Shown here: in pieces, positions 37,348 to 45,330 of the stretch | How positions within the stretch are numbered: position 1 is the first letter of the stretch | Layout: each line of letters starts with the position of its first letter | Translations under genes and position numbers: made by a program | Notes under the pieces: generated by a model | Seen by the model: the letters and a program-made list of their open reading frames with translations, nothing else | What the model was told of the DNA's origin: nothing | Database searches by the model: none | Source: a virus | IMG/VR virus record: IMGVR_UViG_3300015189_000003 | Coordinates: 1 to 64,000 of that record | DNA length: 64,000 bases | Direction: 5' to 3' (one strand)

Positions 37348-37668
37348 TCATCTTCGGCGAAAGATTCCGCGAAACGGTCCGCGGCGGGGAGATTCAGACT
37401 GGCCGCAGTTGCCATCGGCACAGACCGGCGCAGCGGCCGGAGGCTCAACGGCAGGAGAGGCCGCAGGTTCGGGGATCGGTTCAGATACCGGCTCATCGAC
37501 CACGACTTGCTCGCAACAGGTGCAGGCCGCAGAGCCGCACTTGCAATCGCATTCCGTCTTAATGACGATCGGCTCGACCCATTCCGGCGCAGGCTTGGGA
37601 GCCGGCTTGCAAGCCGGAATAAAGCAGCAGGAAATCAAGACCACAAGCAGCCAATCAAACTTGTTCAT
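37348..37668 (-). CDS. Cys-rich lipoprotein
   Basis: 106 residues. Signal peptide with a lipobox-like end (LISCCFIPAC|K), so probably lipid-anchored. The mature part is Pro/Glu-rich with ECDCKCGSAACTCC, a dense Cys cluster, and a basic C-terminus. Small Pro-rich lipoproteins beside holin-like genes can be outer spanins (Rz1-like); the Cys cluster is unusual for that. Confidence 0.6.
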   Translation of the reverse strand: MNKFDWLLVVLISCCFIPACKPAPKPAPEWVEPIVIKTECDCKCGSAACTCCEQVVVDEPVSEPIPEPAASPAVEPPAAAPVCADGNCGQSESPRRGPFRGIFRRR

Positions 37669-37760
37669 TTTCCGTCCTCACTCAGAAGCCCCAGGGAATC
37701 CAAAATCGTGTAATAAAGCAGCGCGGCGAATATCCACGCCTTTTGGTAGAGTTTTTTCAT
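37665..37760 (-). CDS. Tiny membrane peptide
   Basis: 31 residues with one helix (KAWIFAALLYYTILDSLGLL). Overlaps both the protease above and the lipoprotein below by 4 nt. Confidence 0.5.
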   Translation of the reverse strand: MKKLYQKAWIFAALLYYTILDSLGLLSEDGK

Positions 37761-38572
37761 GCGGACACAGCCAGGCTCGACATGACCTGCCGCAAGGCAA
37801 ATCCGCCCGACGGAGTGCCCTTTCCTTCTCGCATGACGGCATAGCCGCCAAATCCATACTCGTTTTTGTCGCCGTAGGATTCGCCCCAGTTGTTGCGGAT
37901 CCGGAAGCCGAAAGAACCCGGCTCGATTTCCACGAGGTCGCAGAGCATTACCACATGCGACCACCAGTTATAGGAAATAGTGCAGGGGAACCCGAGCAAG
38001 CAAGCCGTGGCGAATTCGTCGAAGCCGTTGCACTCGTAAGATTCGAGCAACTTGTATCGCAGGCGAGCGGCCTGGACTTGCGGATTGTTGTTTTTATTCA
38101 CCCGTTCCGTGTAGCCCCAGAGGTCCACCGGAACGCCGCCGTATTTGGTCAGATACTCGACCGCGTCGCCTTCATATCCGCCAGAATTTCCGCCCGAGAT
38201 AGGGACCGCGACCGCCATCGCCGAGAATCGCAGATATTCCGCAAAGCCCATTTGCATGACTCGAGCGGTCGCAAAAGCGGCCATCGTGCCAGCGCTCCAA
38301 CAAGTTGGAAATGAGCCTTGATTATCGGAGGCATATCGCTGGCAGTCCGAAACGCGGGCCTTAACCAGCGGGTTCGATTGTTCCTTGATTCGGGCGGACC
38401 ATTCGCCACGCGGAATCGTCGGCACTTCCGCGCCAAACAACTTGGAGTATCCGCGGGAATTGTGCCCGGCCGGTTTCGGCATCGCAGACAAAAGCCGCTT
38501 CTCGCCGCCGACGAGCACGGACGTCCCGTCGCCGATTTGGTCTTTCCAATTTTCTTCCCCAATAATTAACAT
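37757..38572 (-). CDS. Papain-like cysteine peptidase
   Basis: 271 residues. A C1-type arrangement: GSFPTCWSAGTMAAF with the catalytic Cys followed by Trp-Ser, a later WWSHVVMLCDLV with the His, and IRNNWGESYGDKNEYGF with the Asn-Trp-Gly motif. No signal peptide is evident. Such proteins occur in some phages and may cut peptides in the host wall, process virion proteins, or counter host factors. It neighbours membrane and lipoprotein genes, hinting at lysis. Confidence 0.78.
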   Translation of the reverse strand: MLIIGEENWKDQIGDGTSVLVGGEKRLLSAMPKPAGHNSRGYSKLFGAEVPTIPRGEWSARIKEQSNPLVKARVSDCQRYASDNQGSFPTCWSAGTMAAFATARVMQMGFAEYLRFSAMAVAVPISGGNSGGYEGDAVEYLTKYGGVPVDLWGYTERVNKNNNPQVQAARLRYKLLESYECNGFDEFATACLLGFPCTISYNWWSHVVMLCDLVEIEPGSFGFRIRNNWGESYGDKNEYGFGGYAVMREGKGTPSGGFALRQVMSSLAVSA

Positions 38573-38590
38573 CGCGTCCCCGCTGGATGA

Positions 38591-38619
38591 TTGACAGAAG
38601 TATAGAGTTCGCCTATACT
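38591..38619 (+). promoter_or_regulatory. Near-consensus sigma70-type promoter with overlapping inverted repeat
   Basis: Plus strand TTGACA (38591-38596), 17-bp spacer, TATACT (38614-38619). An inverted repeat AAGTATAG/CTATACTT (38598-38605, 38613-38620) covers the spacer and -10, suggesting control by a repressor. Drives only the homing endonuclease gene on this strand. Confidence 0.82.
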
Positions 38620-38652
38620 TTTCTTAGAGTTACCCAATACAGGAGATTCGCA

Positions 38653-39324
38653 ATGGCTGAGTGGAATCGCGGCAAGCACCCAGGAAACTATCGCAATCTT
38701 GCAGGGCTTGAGTTCGGCGAGCTTACGGTCGTCAAAAGAGAGGGGACGCAGCGATCTTTCGCGACTTGGCGATGCCGCTGCGAATGCGGAAACGAAACCG
38801 TCGTCACTTCCTCTAATCTCAGGAACGGAATCACAAAAAGTTGTGGCTGCCTGCGAGCTTCCGTGTCTAAATCGCGAAAAACAACCCACGGAATGTTCAA
38901 CACTCCGGAGTACGCCTGCTGGAGAAACATGATTTCCAGATGCACCCTTAAGTCCGCAGACAAAAAGAAGCGGTATTTTCATCGCGGAATTTTGGTTTGC
39001 GATCGCTGGCGCAATTCGTTCGAAAACTTCTATTCCGACATAGGCGCGCGGCCTAGCGGCAAGCACAGCATCGAGCGAAAAAACAACGACGGAAATTACG
39101 AGAAAAGCAACTGCGAGTGGGCCATAAAAAAGACCCAAACGAGAAATCGCCGAACAAGTAAAATCATCTTTCACGACGGGCAGTCGCTGTCTCTCGCCGA
39201 GTGGTCCGAGCGGCTTGGATTCAACTACAAGACTATTTTTCGCCGGCTGGCGGCTGGAATGGCGTTCGCGGAGGCGATCTCCACACCCGTTCGTCATTCC
39301 TCTCGATGGCATGGCGACAGATAG
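38653..39324 (+). CDS. HNH-like homing endonuclease
   Basis: 223 residues from ATG 38653 with ACAGGAG upstream. N-terminal FGELTVVKREG and CRCECGNETVV...KSCGC make a zinc-binding domain of the type seen in phage AP2/HNH homing proteins; the nuclease core is HSIERKNNDGNYEKSNCEWA; the C-terminus (GQSLSLAEWSERLGFNYKTIFRRL) looks like a NUMOD-type DNA-binding helix set. It points against all neighbours, has its own promoter, and ends 2 nt from a convergent gene: a self-contained insertion. Confidence 0.82.
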   Translation: MAEWNRGKHPGNYRNLAGLEFGELTVVKREGTQRSFATWRCRCECGNETVVTSSNLRNGITKSCGCLRASVSKSRKTTHGMFNTPEYACWRNMISRCTLKSADKKKRYFHRGILVCDRWRNSFENFYSDIGARPSGKHSIERKNNDGNYEKSNCEWAIKKTQTRNRRTSKIIFHDGQSLSLAEWSERLGFNYKTIFRRLAAGMAFAEAISTPVRHSSRWHGDR

Positions 39325-39326
39325 CA

Positions 39327-39740
39327 TTACTTGATCCCCTCGATGAGCTTGAGGGCTTCGGCAGAAGTTGCCGTCGCCGGAAGAGGGGCGCTGATTCCAG
39401 ATTTCGGGCCAGAGCCGACAATCCATGGAGTGCTTTTGCGTTCCACCTTGAGGGCGGCAGCGACCCAGGCTTCGTCCGTTGCGGCCGGGTTGTCGAGGTC
39501 AACGACACGCAGGACAACGCCAGACTTTTCGACAGTCTCGCGAAAAACAACGCCATTGATGACCGCCAGTTGCCCGGCCGTCAGCTTGCCGCGTTCGCTC
39601 GATTCGTGGATTACCGCGACCGCCCGCTTCGTCGTCGGAAATACCGGCGAACCGCCGCCAATGCCACCGCCCCCGCCAGCAAATAGCGCAAGCAGCAGCA
39701 GGACGACGAAAACGAAGTCGCCGAAGTCGAACTTAGGCAC
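39327..39740 (-). CDS. Membrane-anchored hypothetical protein (GTG start)
   Basis: 137 residues. A transmembrane helix near the N-terminus (FVFVVLLLLALFAG) followed by a Gly-rich linker and a soluble domain with VIHESSERGKLTAGQLAVING. GTG at 39740 overlaps the gene above. No family recognised; small envelope proteins dominate this region. Confidence 0.55.
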   Translation of the reverse strand: MPKFDFGDFVFVVLLLLALFAGGGGGIGGGSPVFPTTKRAVAVIHESSERGKLTAGQLAVINGVVFRETVEKSGVVLRVVDLDNPAATDEAWVAAALKVERKSTPWIVGSGPKSGISAPLPATATSAEALKLIEGIK

Positions 39741-39984
39741 CGGGAGCCTCCCAAAGCGAGTTCCACAGTGTCTTGCAGATTTCGACGTTGGCCGGCACTT
39801 TGGCGAAGTAGATTCGCAGCACTTTGACCGCGGCTTCGGCGTCGTCGCGGGTCGGGTCGGACGACTTCTTGCCGGCCGACGGCCAAAAGGACGCAATCCA
39901 GGACCAATTGCCCCAGACCTTGTACGCGCCCCAGAGAGCCAGGAGAGCCAGGACGATTTCGGTTTGATATTGAGCGAACTGCAT
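39733..39984 (-). CDS. Small membrane protein
   Basis: 83 residues. N-terminal hydrophobic helix (EIVLALLALWGAYKVWGNW) and a cytoplasmic helical domain ending in LWNSLWEAPGA. Overlaps neighbours on both sides. Might be a holin or a virion-associated membrane protein. Confidence 0.52.
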   Translation of the reverse strand: MQFAQYQTEIVLALLALWGAYKVWGNWSWIASFWPSAGKKSSDPTRDDAEAAVKVLRIYFAKVPANVEICKTLWNSLWEAPGA

Positions 39985-40271
39985 TAGGCCCCCAGGACGT
40001 GTTCAAGGGCTTTCTTGAAGAGCATGTCCGACAAGGCGTCGAACGGCTCCGGCAGGACGACGAGCAGGTCAAACACGGCGATAGCCGCGGCCTCGATTTC
40101 CTTCTTGACTTCCGGCGTCAAGTTGTCATCCAGGCCGGCGAGGATGTTCTTGACCGCATCCAGAATGCGGCCAATGACGCTAAACGCGCCGCGGAAGCCG
40201 GGTTGAATCGCAGCAGAGTTGACCTGCGCGAAAATGGTTTTCTGCATCGGCGTCATTTTTGCTTTGCCCAT
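39984..40271 (-). CDS. Helical hypothetical protein
   Basis: 95 residues from ATG 40271, with GGAGAAGGA upstream. Mostly amphipathic helices (VIGRILDAVKNILAGLDDNL, VFDLLVVLPEPFDALSDML). First gene after leader module B, so it heads an operon that runs to about 37,090. Function unknown. Confidence 0.55.
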   Translation of the reverse strand: MGKAKMTPMQKTIFAQVNSAAIQPGFRGAFSVIGRILDAVKNILAGLDDNLTPEVKKEIEAAAIAVFDLLVVLPEPFDALSDMLFKKALEHVLGA

Positions 40272-40291
40272 ATTTCCTTCTCCAAGAAACG

Positions 40292-40389
40292 AAAAAAGCC
40301 GCCGAGACACAGGTCCGGGCGGCTTCGGGTGAATTCGATAGCCTTACTTAGTAGCTTTCAATCTATCGACCATGCCGAGGCAGGGTCAA
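40292..40389 (-). promoter_or_regulatory. Promoter plus leader hairpin (module B)
   Basis: -35 TTGACC (40384-40389), 18-bp spacer, -10 TAGATT (40360-40365), predicted start near 40353. A GGCTATCG box follows (40337-40343), then an 8-bp stem AAGCCGCC/GGCGGCTT (40296-40303, 40318-40325) and U6-CGU, with the start codon at 40271. Termination at the U-run would give an RNA of about 60 nt. Confidence 0.72.
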
Positions 40390-40390
40390 A

Positions 40391-40765
40391 TCAGGAACCG
40401 TACAGATCCAGCGTCGGAACCTCAAAAACGACCGGGAAGACAGCGCCGGACGCCGGCGTGAAGGTAAATTCGAAGATATACCGGCTTCCGCCCGTCGGAA
40501 CTTGCGCAGCTAAGGTGGAATATCGGAAGTTGTAGCCGGTCGAGTCCTTCGTCCAGTAGGCGTCCGTTTGCAGCGTGTCGAAGACGCAAGTCGCCACGAC
40601 CGGCGTTGCCGTCGCGACCGAGGTCGAGGAACTGACCTCGTACACCTTGAGGGCGATCGACGAAATCGTCGCTTGTGTGATCGCGGTCGCCGCCTGGCCG
40701 TAGATTCTGGCCATCAGCGAAAAGCCGCTGTCCTCGTAAACTGCATCGGTGACTATATTTTTCAC
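40391..40765 (-). CDS. Probable fibre/tail structural protein (GTG start)
   Basis: 124 residues from GTG 40765. Ser/Thr/Ala-rich beta-type sequence (ALKVYEVSSSTSVATATPVV, YIFEFTFTPASG) typical of phage exterior proteins. Follows the repeat-rich fibre ORF with a GTGA overlap, so made with it. No specific family. Confidence 0.55.
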   Translation of the reverse strand: MKNIVTDAVYEDSGFSLMARIYGQAATAITQATISSIALKVYEVSSSTSVATATPVVATCVFDTLQTDAYWTKDSTGYNFRYSTLAAQVPTGGSRYIFEFTFTPASGAVFPVVFEVPTLDLYGS

Positions 40766-42102
40766 GTTGCTTGACCTTTCGTTGCGCCAGGGACGTAGGC
40801 TTGGCCGGCAGCTTGCCCGGGGACATAGGCTTGGCCGACGACCTGGCCAGGGATCCACCAGTGAGCGGCCGAGACGTAGTAGGGGCCGGTGACAGTCGGA
40901 GCGTTAGACGCCACCGTTGGAGCGTACCCCGTCAGCACCAATGCCAGCGTACTTGGCGTCAGAAGTCGCGGCAGTGTTACCGTTGGGGCGAACGTCGTTA
41001 ATGCCAGTGCCTTCGTGGTCGGAGTCGCTACAGTTCCCAGAGTGACCGTGGGAGCGTACTTCGTTGTCGCCAGGGCCAGCGTGGAAGGAGTGGCAGCACG
41101 AGGAGCCGCCACCGTCGGAGCGTACTTCGTTGTCGTCAGGGCCAGCACGCCGGGCGTAACAGCCCGAGGTGCCGCTACCGTTGGGGCGAACTTGGCCGTA
41201 ATAAGTGCCAGCGTGCTTGGCGCCAGCGTCTGATTAACGACAACCGAAGGCGCAAACTTCGTAGTCGTCAGCGCTAAGGTGCCAGGCGTTACCGCCCTTG
41301 GCGCTGCTACCGTTGGGGCAAACTTGGCTGTAACCAGGGCCAGGGTCGCTGGCGTCAGCGAGCTTGACGTTGCCGTGACTGTGGAAGCAAAGCCGGTAAG
41401 CACCAGCGCCAGCGTGCCGGGAGTGACAGCGCGCGGAGTTGCTACCGTTGGCGCAAACTTCGTGGTCGTTAGGGCAAGCAGACCGGGAGTGACAGCCCGT
41501 GGGGTCGCAACAGTCGGAGCAAATTTAGTCGTTGCCAGTGCGAGCGTAGTCGGCGTAACCAGCCGTGGAGCGGCTACCGTTGGAGCAAAGCCAGTAACGG
41601 TCAGAGCAAGCGTCGAGGGCGTGATCGCAACCGGCGTTGCTATCGTGGGGGCGAACTTGGCCGTCGTCAGGGCCAGGACACCGGGCGTGACGGCCCTTGG
41701 AGTCGCTACCGTGGGCGCGTATTTCGTCGTCGTCAACGCAAATGTAGTCGGCGTGACCGGCGAATTAACGACAACGGACGGCGCAAACTTCGTAGTAGTC
41801 AGCGATAGAACGCCGGGAGTTACGGCACGAGGCGCTGCTACCGTAGGCGCAAACTTCGTCGTAGTTAGCGCCAGGACACCGGGCGATACTGCCCGAGGTG
41901 CCGATACAGTGGGAGCAAGCCCCACCACGTAAATCAAGGTAGACGAAGGCGTGGCCGTTCGCGGAGTCGCTACAGTCGGAGCGTAGGTCGTCAGCGTCAA
42001 CGCCAAGGTCGTTGGCGTAACGGATACACTACCACCAGCCGCAGGGACCGCCTGCCGCGTTAGCAGCGGGCGGTGCGGTATACCCCGTCCTAAGCGGGCC
42101 AT
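40762..42102 (-). CDS. Repeat-rich fibre-like protein
   Basis: 446 residues. After a basic N-terminus of 28 residues come 17 imperfect 22-residue units with consensus TPGTLALTTTKFAPTVATPRAV, then a C-terminal region with YYVSAAHWWIPGQ and GQAYVPG repeats. Each unit has two short strand-like runs (LALTTTKF, APTV), so it may form a solenoid or beta-helical fibre. It is surrounded by other probable tail-tip genes. Role likely host attachment; not proved. Confidence 0.65.
   Translation of the reverse strand: MARLGRGIPHRPLLTRQAVPAAGGSVSVTPTTLALTLTTYAPTVATPRTATPSSTLIYVVGLAPTVSAPRAVSPGVLALTTTKFAPTVAAPRAVTPGVLSLTTTKFAPSVVVNSPVTPTTFALTTTKYAPTVATPRAVTPGVLALTTAKFAPTIATPVAITPSTLALTVTGFAPTVAAPRLVTPTTLALATTKFAPTVATPRAVTPGLLALTTTKFAPTVATPRAVTPGTLALVLTGFASTVTATSSSLTPATLALVTAKFAPTVAAPRAVTPGTLALTTTKFAPSVVVNQTLAPSTLALITAKFAPTVAAPRAVTPGVLALTTTKYAPTVAAPRAATPSTLALATTKYAPTVTLGTVATPTTKALALTTFAPTVTLPRLLTPSTLALVLTGYAPTVASNAPTVTGPYYVSAAHWWIPGQVVGQAYVPGQAAGQAYVPGATKGQAT
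40894..42018 (-). repeat. 17 tandem 66-bp coding repeats
   Basis: DNA units of about 66 bp, in frame, encoding 22 residues each (one has 23). Neighbouring units share 60-90 percent by eye, with frequent exact blocks such as ACCGTTGGGGC and GTCGCTACCGT on the plus strand. Such arrays can gain or lose copies by recombination. Confidence 0.85.
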
Positions 42103-42105
42103 TTA

Positions 42106-42528
42106 TTACGCGAGGGTGAAGACGCCCGAAGCGTGAATCGTGATCGTCAGCGTGTTGCCGTCCGTCGCGGTTACGTCTGCCGGCGTTGAGTCGAGCAGGA
42201 AGTACGCCAGCACCCGCCCGGCCACTTCGTACAGCACGCCAAAGCGAGCCACGATAGAACCGCCCGAGGCAGTCCAGGCAGCCGGGTCAGTAGCGTCGAA
42301 CGTGACGGTAGTTGTGCCGGTACGCGACAGCGTGACGGACTTGCCACCGGTCGTGTAACCGTTGGCGTTTGCGTGCTCGTTCGTCAACGCGGCGTAGGTC
42401 GTCGATGCCGCACCGATGTTAGACGTAGAGAGAAACAGGGCAATCTTGTAGGAATCTGCGTCGAGAAAGGTTCCCTTGCTCAGTTCCGTGCGACCTTCGT
42501 CAGTAAAAACCCATGCGCCAGCGGCCAC
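42106..42528 (-). CDS. Probable tail fibre/structural protein
   Basis: 140 residues. FTDEGRTELSKGTFLDADSYKIALFLSTSN at the start and a Thr/Gly-rich beta body (VTLSRTGTTTVTFDATDPA) are typical of phage tail-tip proteins often placed beside fibres. Only 4 nt from the fibre start. Confidence 0.6.
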   Translation of the reverse strand: MAAGAWVFTDEGRTELSKGTFLDADSYKIALFLSTSNIGAASTTYAALTNEHANANGYTTGGKSVTLSRTGTTTVTFDATDPAAWTASGGSIVARFGVLYEVAGRVLAYFLLDSTPADVTATDGNTLTITIHASGVFTLA

Positions 42529-42529
42529 G

Positions 42530-43159
42530 TTAAGCTCCTGCCGCTAAGCGGCGTTGATAGACTTGCTGGTACTGCATTGCGCAGGCCCGGCACTGTTGGT
42601 AAGTACGATTGTCGCGAGATACGACAATTACGTTTTCTGTTACGAGAGGATGACCGCTCTTGCAGGTCAATTTCTTTATTCCCTTGTTCCATCCGCCAAT
42701 CGGCGGCGGAACGGCGTTTCGCTGTATCGCCGCTGCCGAAAGTTTTGCCTTAGTTGCTTCCGAGGCGACCGCCCCTTTTTGGCTTGGTGGCTTGCACCCT
42801 CGATGAATGGCCAGTTCTCGGAGCTTCTGCTTTGTCGCCTCGCTATGACCCTTGCCCTCTAGCGGGCTAGTCTGCCCGCCATCAGCAAAGTTTGTCAGCC
42901 TGCAACCACGCCGCCGCATTTCAGCTATCCAGTAGCGTTCGGCTTCCTGCCACTTGTAGGAATCTGCCATAACCAATACCGCTACGACAGGCTCAGCACC
43001 GCCAAGGGACCGCAGCCAATTAACCTTGTGGGTATGAAATTTGGGGTTCTTCATTTCCCATCGGTGGCAACGAATGCGCGACGCAAGGTCGTTGGCCTTG
43101 CCGACATAGCGACATTCGCCAGTTATTGGGTCGCTCAGTGAGTAGATGGTTACTTGCAT
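42530..43159 (-). CDS. GIY-YIG homing endonuclease
   Basis: 209 residues. YSLSDPITGECRYVGKANDLASRIRCH is the GIY-YIG-type core (here Y-S-L ... Y-V-G) with the catalytic Arg, and a later Glu in WQEAERYWI. The linker (KGHSEATKQKLRELAIHRG, KGAVASEATKAKLS) contains two NUMOD3-like repeats, and a C-terminal zinc-finger-like CKSGH...CRAC. It is inserted between two tail genes, as free-standing homing genes usually are. Confidence 0.88.
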   Translation of the reverse strand: MQVTIYSLSDPITGECRYVGKANDLASRIRCHRWEMKNPKFHTHKVNWLRSLGGAEPVVAVLVMADSYKWQEAERYWIAEMRRRGCRLTNFADGGQTSPLEGKGHSEATKQKLRELAIHRGCKPPSQKGAVASEATKAKLSAAAIQRNAVPPPIGGWNKGIKKLTCKSGHPLVTENVIVVSRDNRTYQQCRACAMQYQQVYQRRLAAGA

Positions 43160-43165
43160 AGAGCA

Positions 43166-43672
43166 TCACACCTCGATCAAAATCCAGCAAACGGCATTAA
43201 CAGCCGCCGCAGCCTTCACGCGAATCCGCAGCGAGCTTACCGCCGAGACAATCGGCTCATTGCCAAGTGAAAACTCCCAGGCGTATTGCCCGGTCGGTTG
43301 CACAAACTGCGAATCGAATATGCGGGTCGCGGTAATCGTTCCTTCCGCCGAGGCTGTATAGCCAGTCGCAGCCGTGCCGACGCTCAGGTACGTGGTTGAG
43401 GTCGTTGCGAGCCCAGGGCCGTCCCAGCCGAGAGCGTCCGCAGCAACCGAGGCCGTGACGGTGGCGAACACTGTCCCGGTTTCAAGTAGCTCCCACTGGA
43501 TGCCCGCCGCAGCAGCAGCACCGTCCATGGACACGCCCCAGGCCTTGACCTTGATTTGCAGGGCGGCAATGCCTTTAACCTGCAACATTGTTTTGATAAC
43601 CGTGCCCGTTGTGACGGCGAGTTGTGCCGCCGTGGTTGGAAGAGGGCCATTCCAAATCTTATACATTGCCAT
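43166..43672 (-). CDS. Probable tail structural protein
   Basis: 168 residues, Ala/Thr/Ser-rich beta sequence with few charges (TYLSVGTAATGYTASAEGTITA). No enzyme motif. Position among fibre genes supports a virion role. Confidence 0.55.
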   Translation of the reverse strand: MAMYKIWNGPLPTTAAQLAVTTGTVIKTMLQVKGIAALQIKVKAWGVSMDGAAAAAGIQWELLETGTVFATVTASVAADALGWDGPGLATTSTTYLSVGTAATGYTASAEGTITATRIFDSQFVQPTGQYAWEFSLGNEPIVSAVSSLRIRVKAAAAVNAVCWILIEV

Positions 43673-43682
43673 GTTTTATTCC

Positions 43683-44420
43683 TTACCAGCGTGACGCTCT
43701 TGCGAGCGATTGTGAGTGGGTGATGTATTGCTTTACGGATGTTGCCGCCGAAGCCGATTCTCTAACCGTGACCTGGCACCATTTATGTTGAGCGGCCCCG
43801 GTTCCGCCAGCGTTCAAGTTTCCGGTAACTCCCGCTCCGCTCGTGCAAGTCTTGTAGCCGGAACACACCGAAATTGCGCCCGCATAGTCGGCTGTGTCAA
43901 TTGTCAGGTCGGAGGAGGTGTAAACTCCCAACTGGTTCCAGTCTGTGTCGCAACAAATCAACAGACCATTCGCCCCAGGGGTAATGCTGGTCGTCGTTAG
44001 ATTGTTGGTTGTGCTGCCGCCTTCATTATTCGCACCGACTGTATCAACTGGTGTACCGCCAACGTCCACCCCAGTCAGCACATAGAGTTTGATAGAGTAT
44101 CGTTTGGCACTAATACCGGCGGAGGCAGTCATCGTCACCGTTCGGCTCGTGCTGCTTGTAGTGCGGGCCGTGTAGATGCCCGAATACCCGCCATCCGTTG
44201 TCTCGCTCCAAGTGCGGGCAACGCGGAGAGTCCACGCCAAACCTCCGCTATCGCTCATCGTAATCACCGCAGCATCTGTGCCAATCCCGTCACCAGAAAC
44301 ACATGCCACCAGCAGAGCATCAGTCGGTGCCGTAAAAGACGCAGAGACGATGGTCCCGACTGGCGACGAGGGCGTTCCCGTCCAGCGAACCGGCGATGAT
44401 GCGTCTACTGCAATAGCCAT
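43683..44420 (-). CDS. Probable tail structural protein
   Basis: 245 residues starting MAIAVDASSPVRWTG. Pattern SFTAPTDALLVACVSGDG and later LLICCDTDWNQ resembles jelly-roll structural proteins that occur in many environmental phages. The ATG overlaps the end of the gene upstream. Confidence 0.55.
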   Translation of the reverse strand: MAIAVDASSPVRWTGTPSSPVGTIVSASFTAPTDALLVACVSGDGIGTDAAVITMSDSGGLAWTLRVARTWSETTDGGYSGIYTARTTSSTSRTVTMTASAGISAKRYSIKLYVLTGVDVGGTPVDTVGANNEGGSTTNNLTTTSITPGANGLLICCDTDWNQLGVYTSSDLTIDTADYAGAISVCSGYKTCTSGAGVTGNLNAGGTGAAQHKWCQVTVRESASAATSVKQYITHSQSLARASRW

Positions 44421-44818
44421 TATTGGAAGGCGACAGTTGCCCCGAGGTTGAGTGTGGTGCCTTGCGTGTCCAGGATGCAGCGGAAGGCAGTTGGCCGCAC
44501 TCCGCCAATGTCAGCGAATGTAAAGCCCAGCCCAGGCCGCTTTGTGTTTGGATTTCCTTTTTTATCCAATGGTCCTCCATTCCACTGAAACGGGTCAGCG
44601 GCAGAAACCCAGTCCACGCCGTTGGTAGATGCCTGGGGTGTCAGCAGGCAATGTGAATCAGGGTCTAGGATGTCGGCATCCGCCAGCGTCGTGTCGAAGA
44701 TGACCACGCCGTAAGGCTGACTTGTTTCCGGGTTAATCGCATCGGCAGCAGGGCACGTTGCCGAACCGCTGATAATTGTGCCGTTGCGGGGCTGTTGATC
44801 GAGCACGGTGGTTGGCAT
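44420..44818 (-). CDS. Hypothetical structural protein
   Basis: 132 residues from ATG 44818. Mixed polar beta sequence with GVDWVSAADPFQWNGG and a Cys pair. Coupled to genes above and below. No family. Confidence 0.5.
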   Translation of the reverse strand: MPTTVLDQQPRNGTIISGSATCPAADAINPETSQPYGVVIFDTTLADADILDPDSHCLLTPQASTNGVDWVSAADPFQWNGGPLDKKGNPNTKRPGLGFTFADIGGVRPTAFRCILDTQGTTLNLGATVAFQ

Positions 44819-45153
44819 TACGTGAAATCTCCAAAGAGGCCGGTTTTGACTTGGGTGATGTTGGACAGCGCGCCAACAACGCGGAGCGGCGGAGCCTCGG
44901 GCCGGAAGTTCCAAGCGAACGAATGAATCGGCTTACCGGGTCCGCAGGTCCATACAGGGCCGACAGCCATTTCCTTTAGCCCGGTGCCGAAGTCGGCCCA
45001 GACCGAAAGCTGAAGCGTGTCGGTCACATCCTGCGATTCAGCAAACGTCATGTCGCAAGTGACCGTGAACGTCTTGCTGCCGGGAGGTGGAATGGCTGCC
45101 GCTCCGAAGAACATGCCAATTTTGTTATTGATGAGGTCAAGAATTTTACTCAT
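44818..45153 (-). CDS. Hypothetical structural protein
   Basis: 111 residues from ATG 45153. Starts with a helix (SKILDLINNKIGMFF), then beta sequence with a TVTCDMTFAESQDV strand and CGPGK. Probably a tail accessory protein. Start overlaps the upstream short frame region. Confidence 0.5.
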   Translation of the reverse strand: MSKILDLINNKIGMFFGAAAIPPPGSKTFTVTCDMTFAESQDVTDTLQLSVWADFGTGLKEMAVGPVWTCGPGKPIHSFAWNFRPEAPPLRVVGALSNITQVKTGLFGDFT

Positions 45154-45157
45154 AGTT

Positions 45158-45265
45158 TCAACTACTCCCAAAATGACAGGTCACCGCCGCGAAGTCGCAA
45201 AGTACGACAATCTCGCCACGGTCCTTGACCACTACGCCGCCCATTGCCGCAAACTCCCGCAACAT
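45158..45265 (-). CDS. Possible short ORF, perhaps the 3' part of a frameshifted gene
   Basis: 35 codons from an ATG (LREFAAMGGVVVKDRGEIVV). The frame is open and protein-like about 110 nt further upstream (GNERQKAGKPSYEELEAVLCGL) but without a start, overlapping the 3' end of the next gene in the -1 frame. Either this is a separate small gene or the two belong together. Confidence 0.3.
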   Translation of the reverse strand: MLREFAAMGGVVVKDRGEIVVLCDFAAVTCHFGSS

Positions 45266-45330
45266 CTCCTCGCTGACCACCCTTCGCTTCGTGCTATTCC
45301 GCTCTCCCTCTAGCCCGCACAGGACAGCTT

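Noticed and set aside
40889-41932. Plus-strand ORFs of 114 and 217 codons with repeats
   Set aside because: Exact antisense of the 22-aa repeat gene; repetition comes from the real minus-strand frame, which has a start, coupling and C-terminal domain.
40894-42018. CRISPR array
   Set aside because: The only tandem array has 66-bp units that are coding throughout and lack distinct spacers; no cas genes are present.
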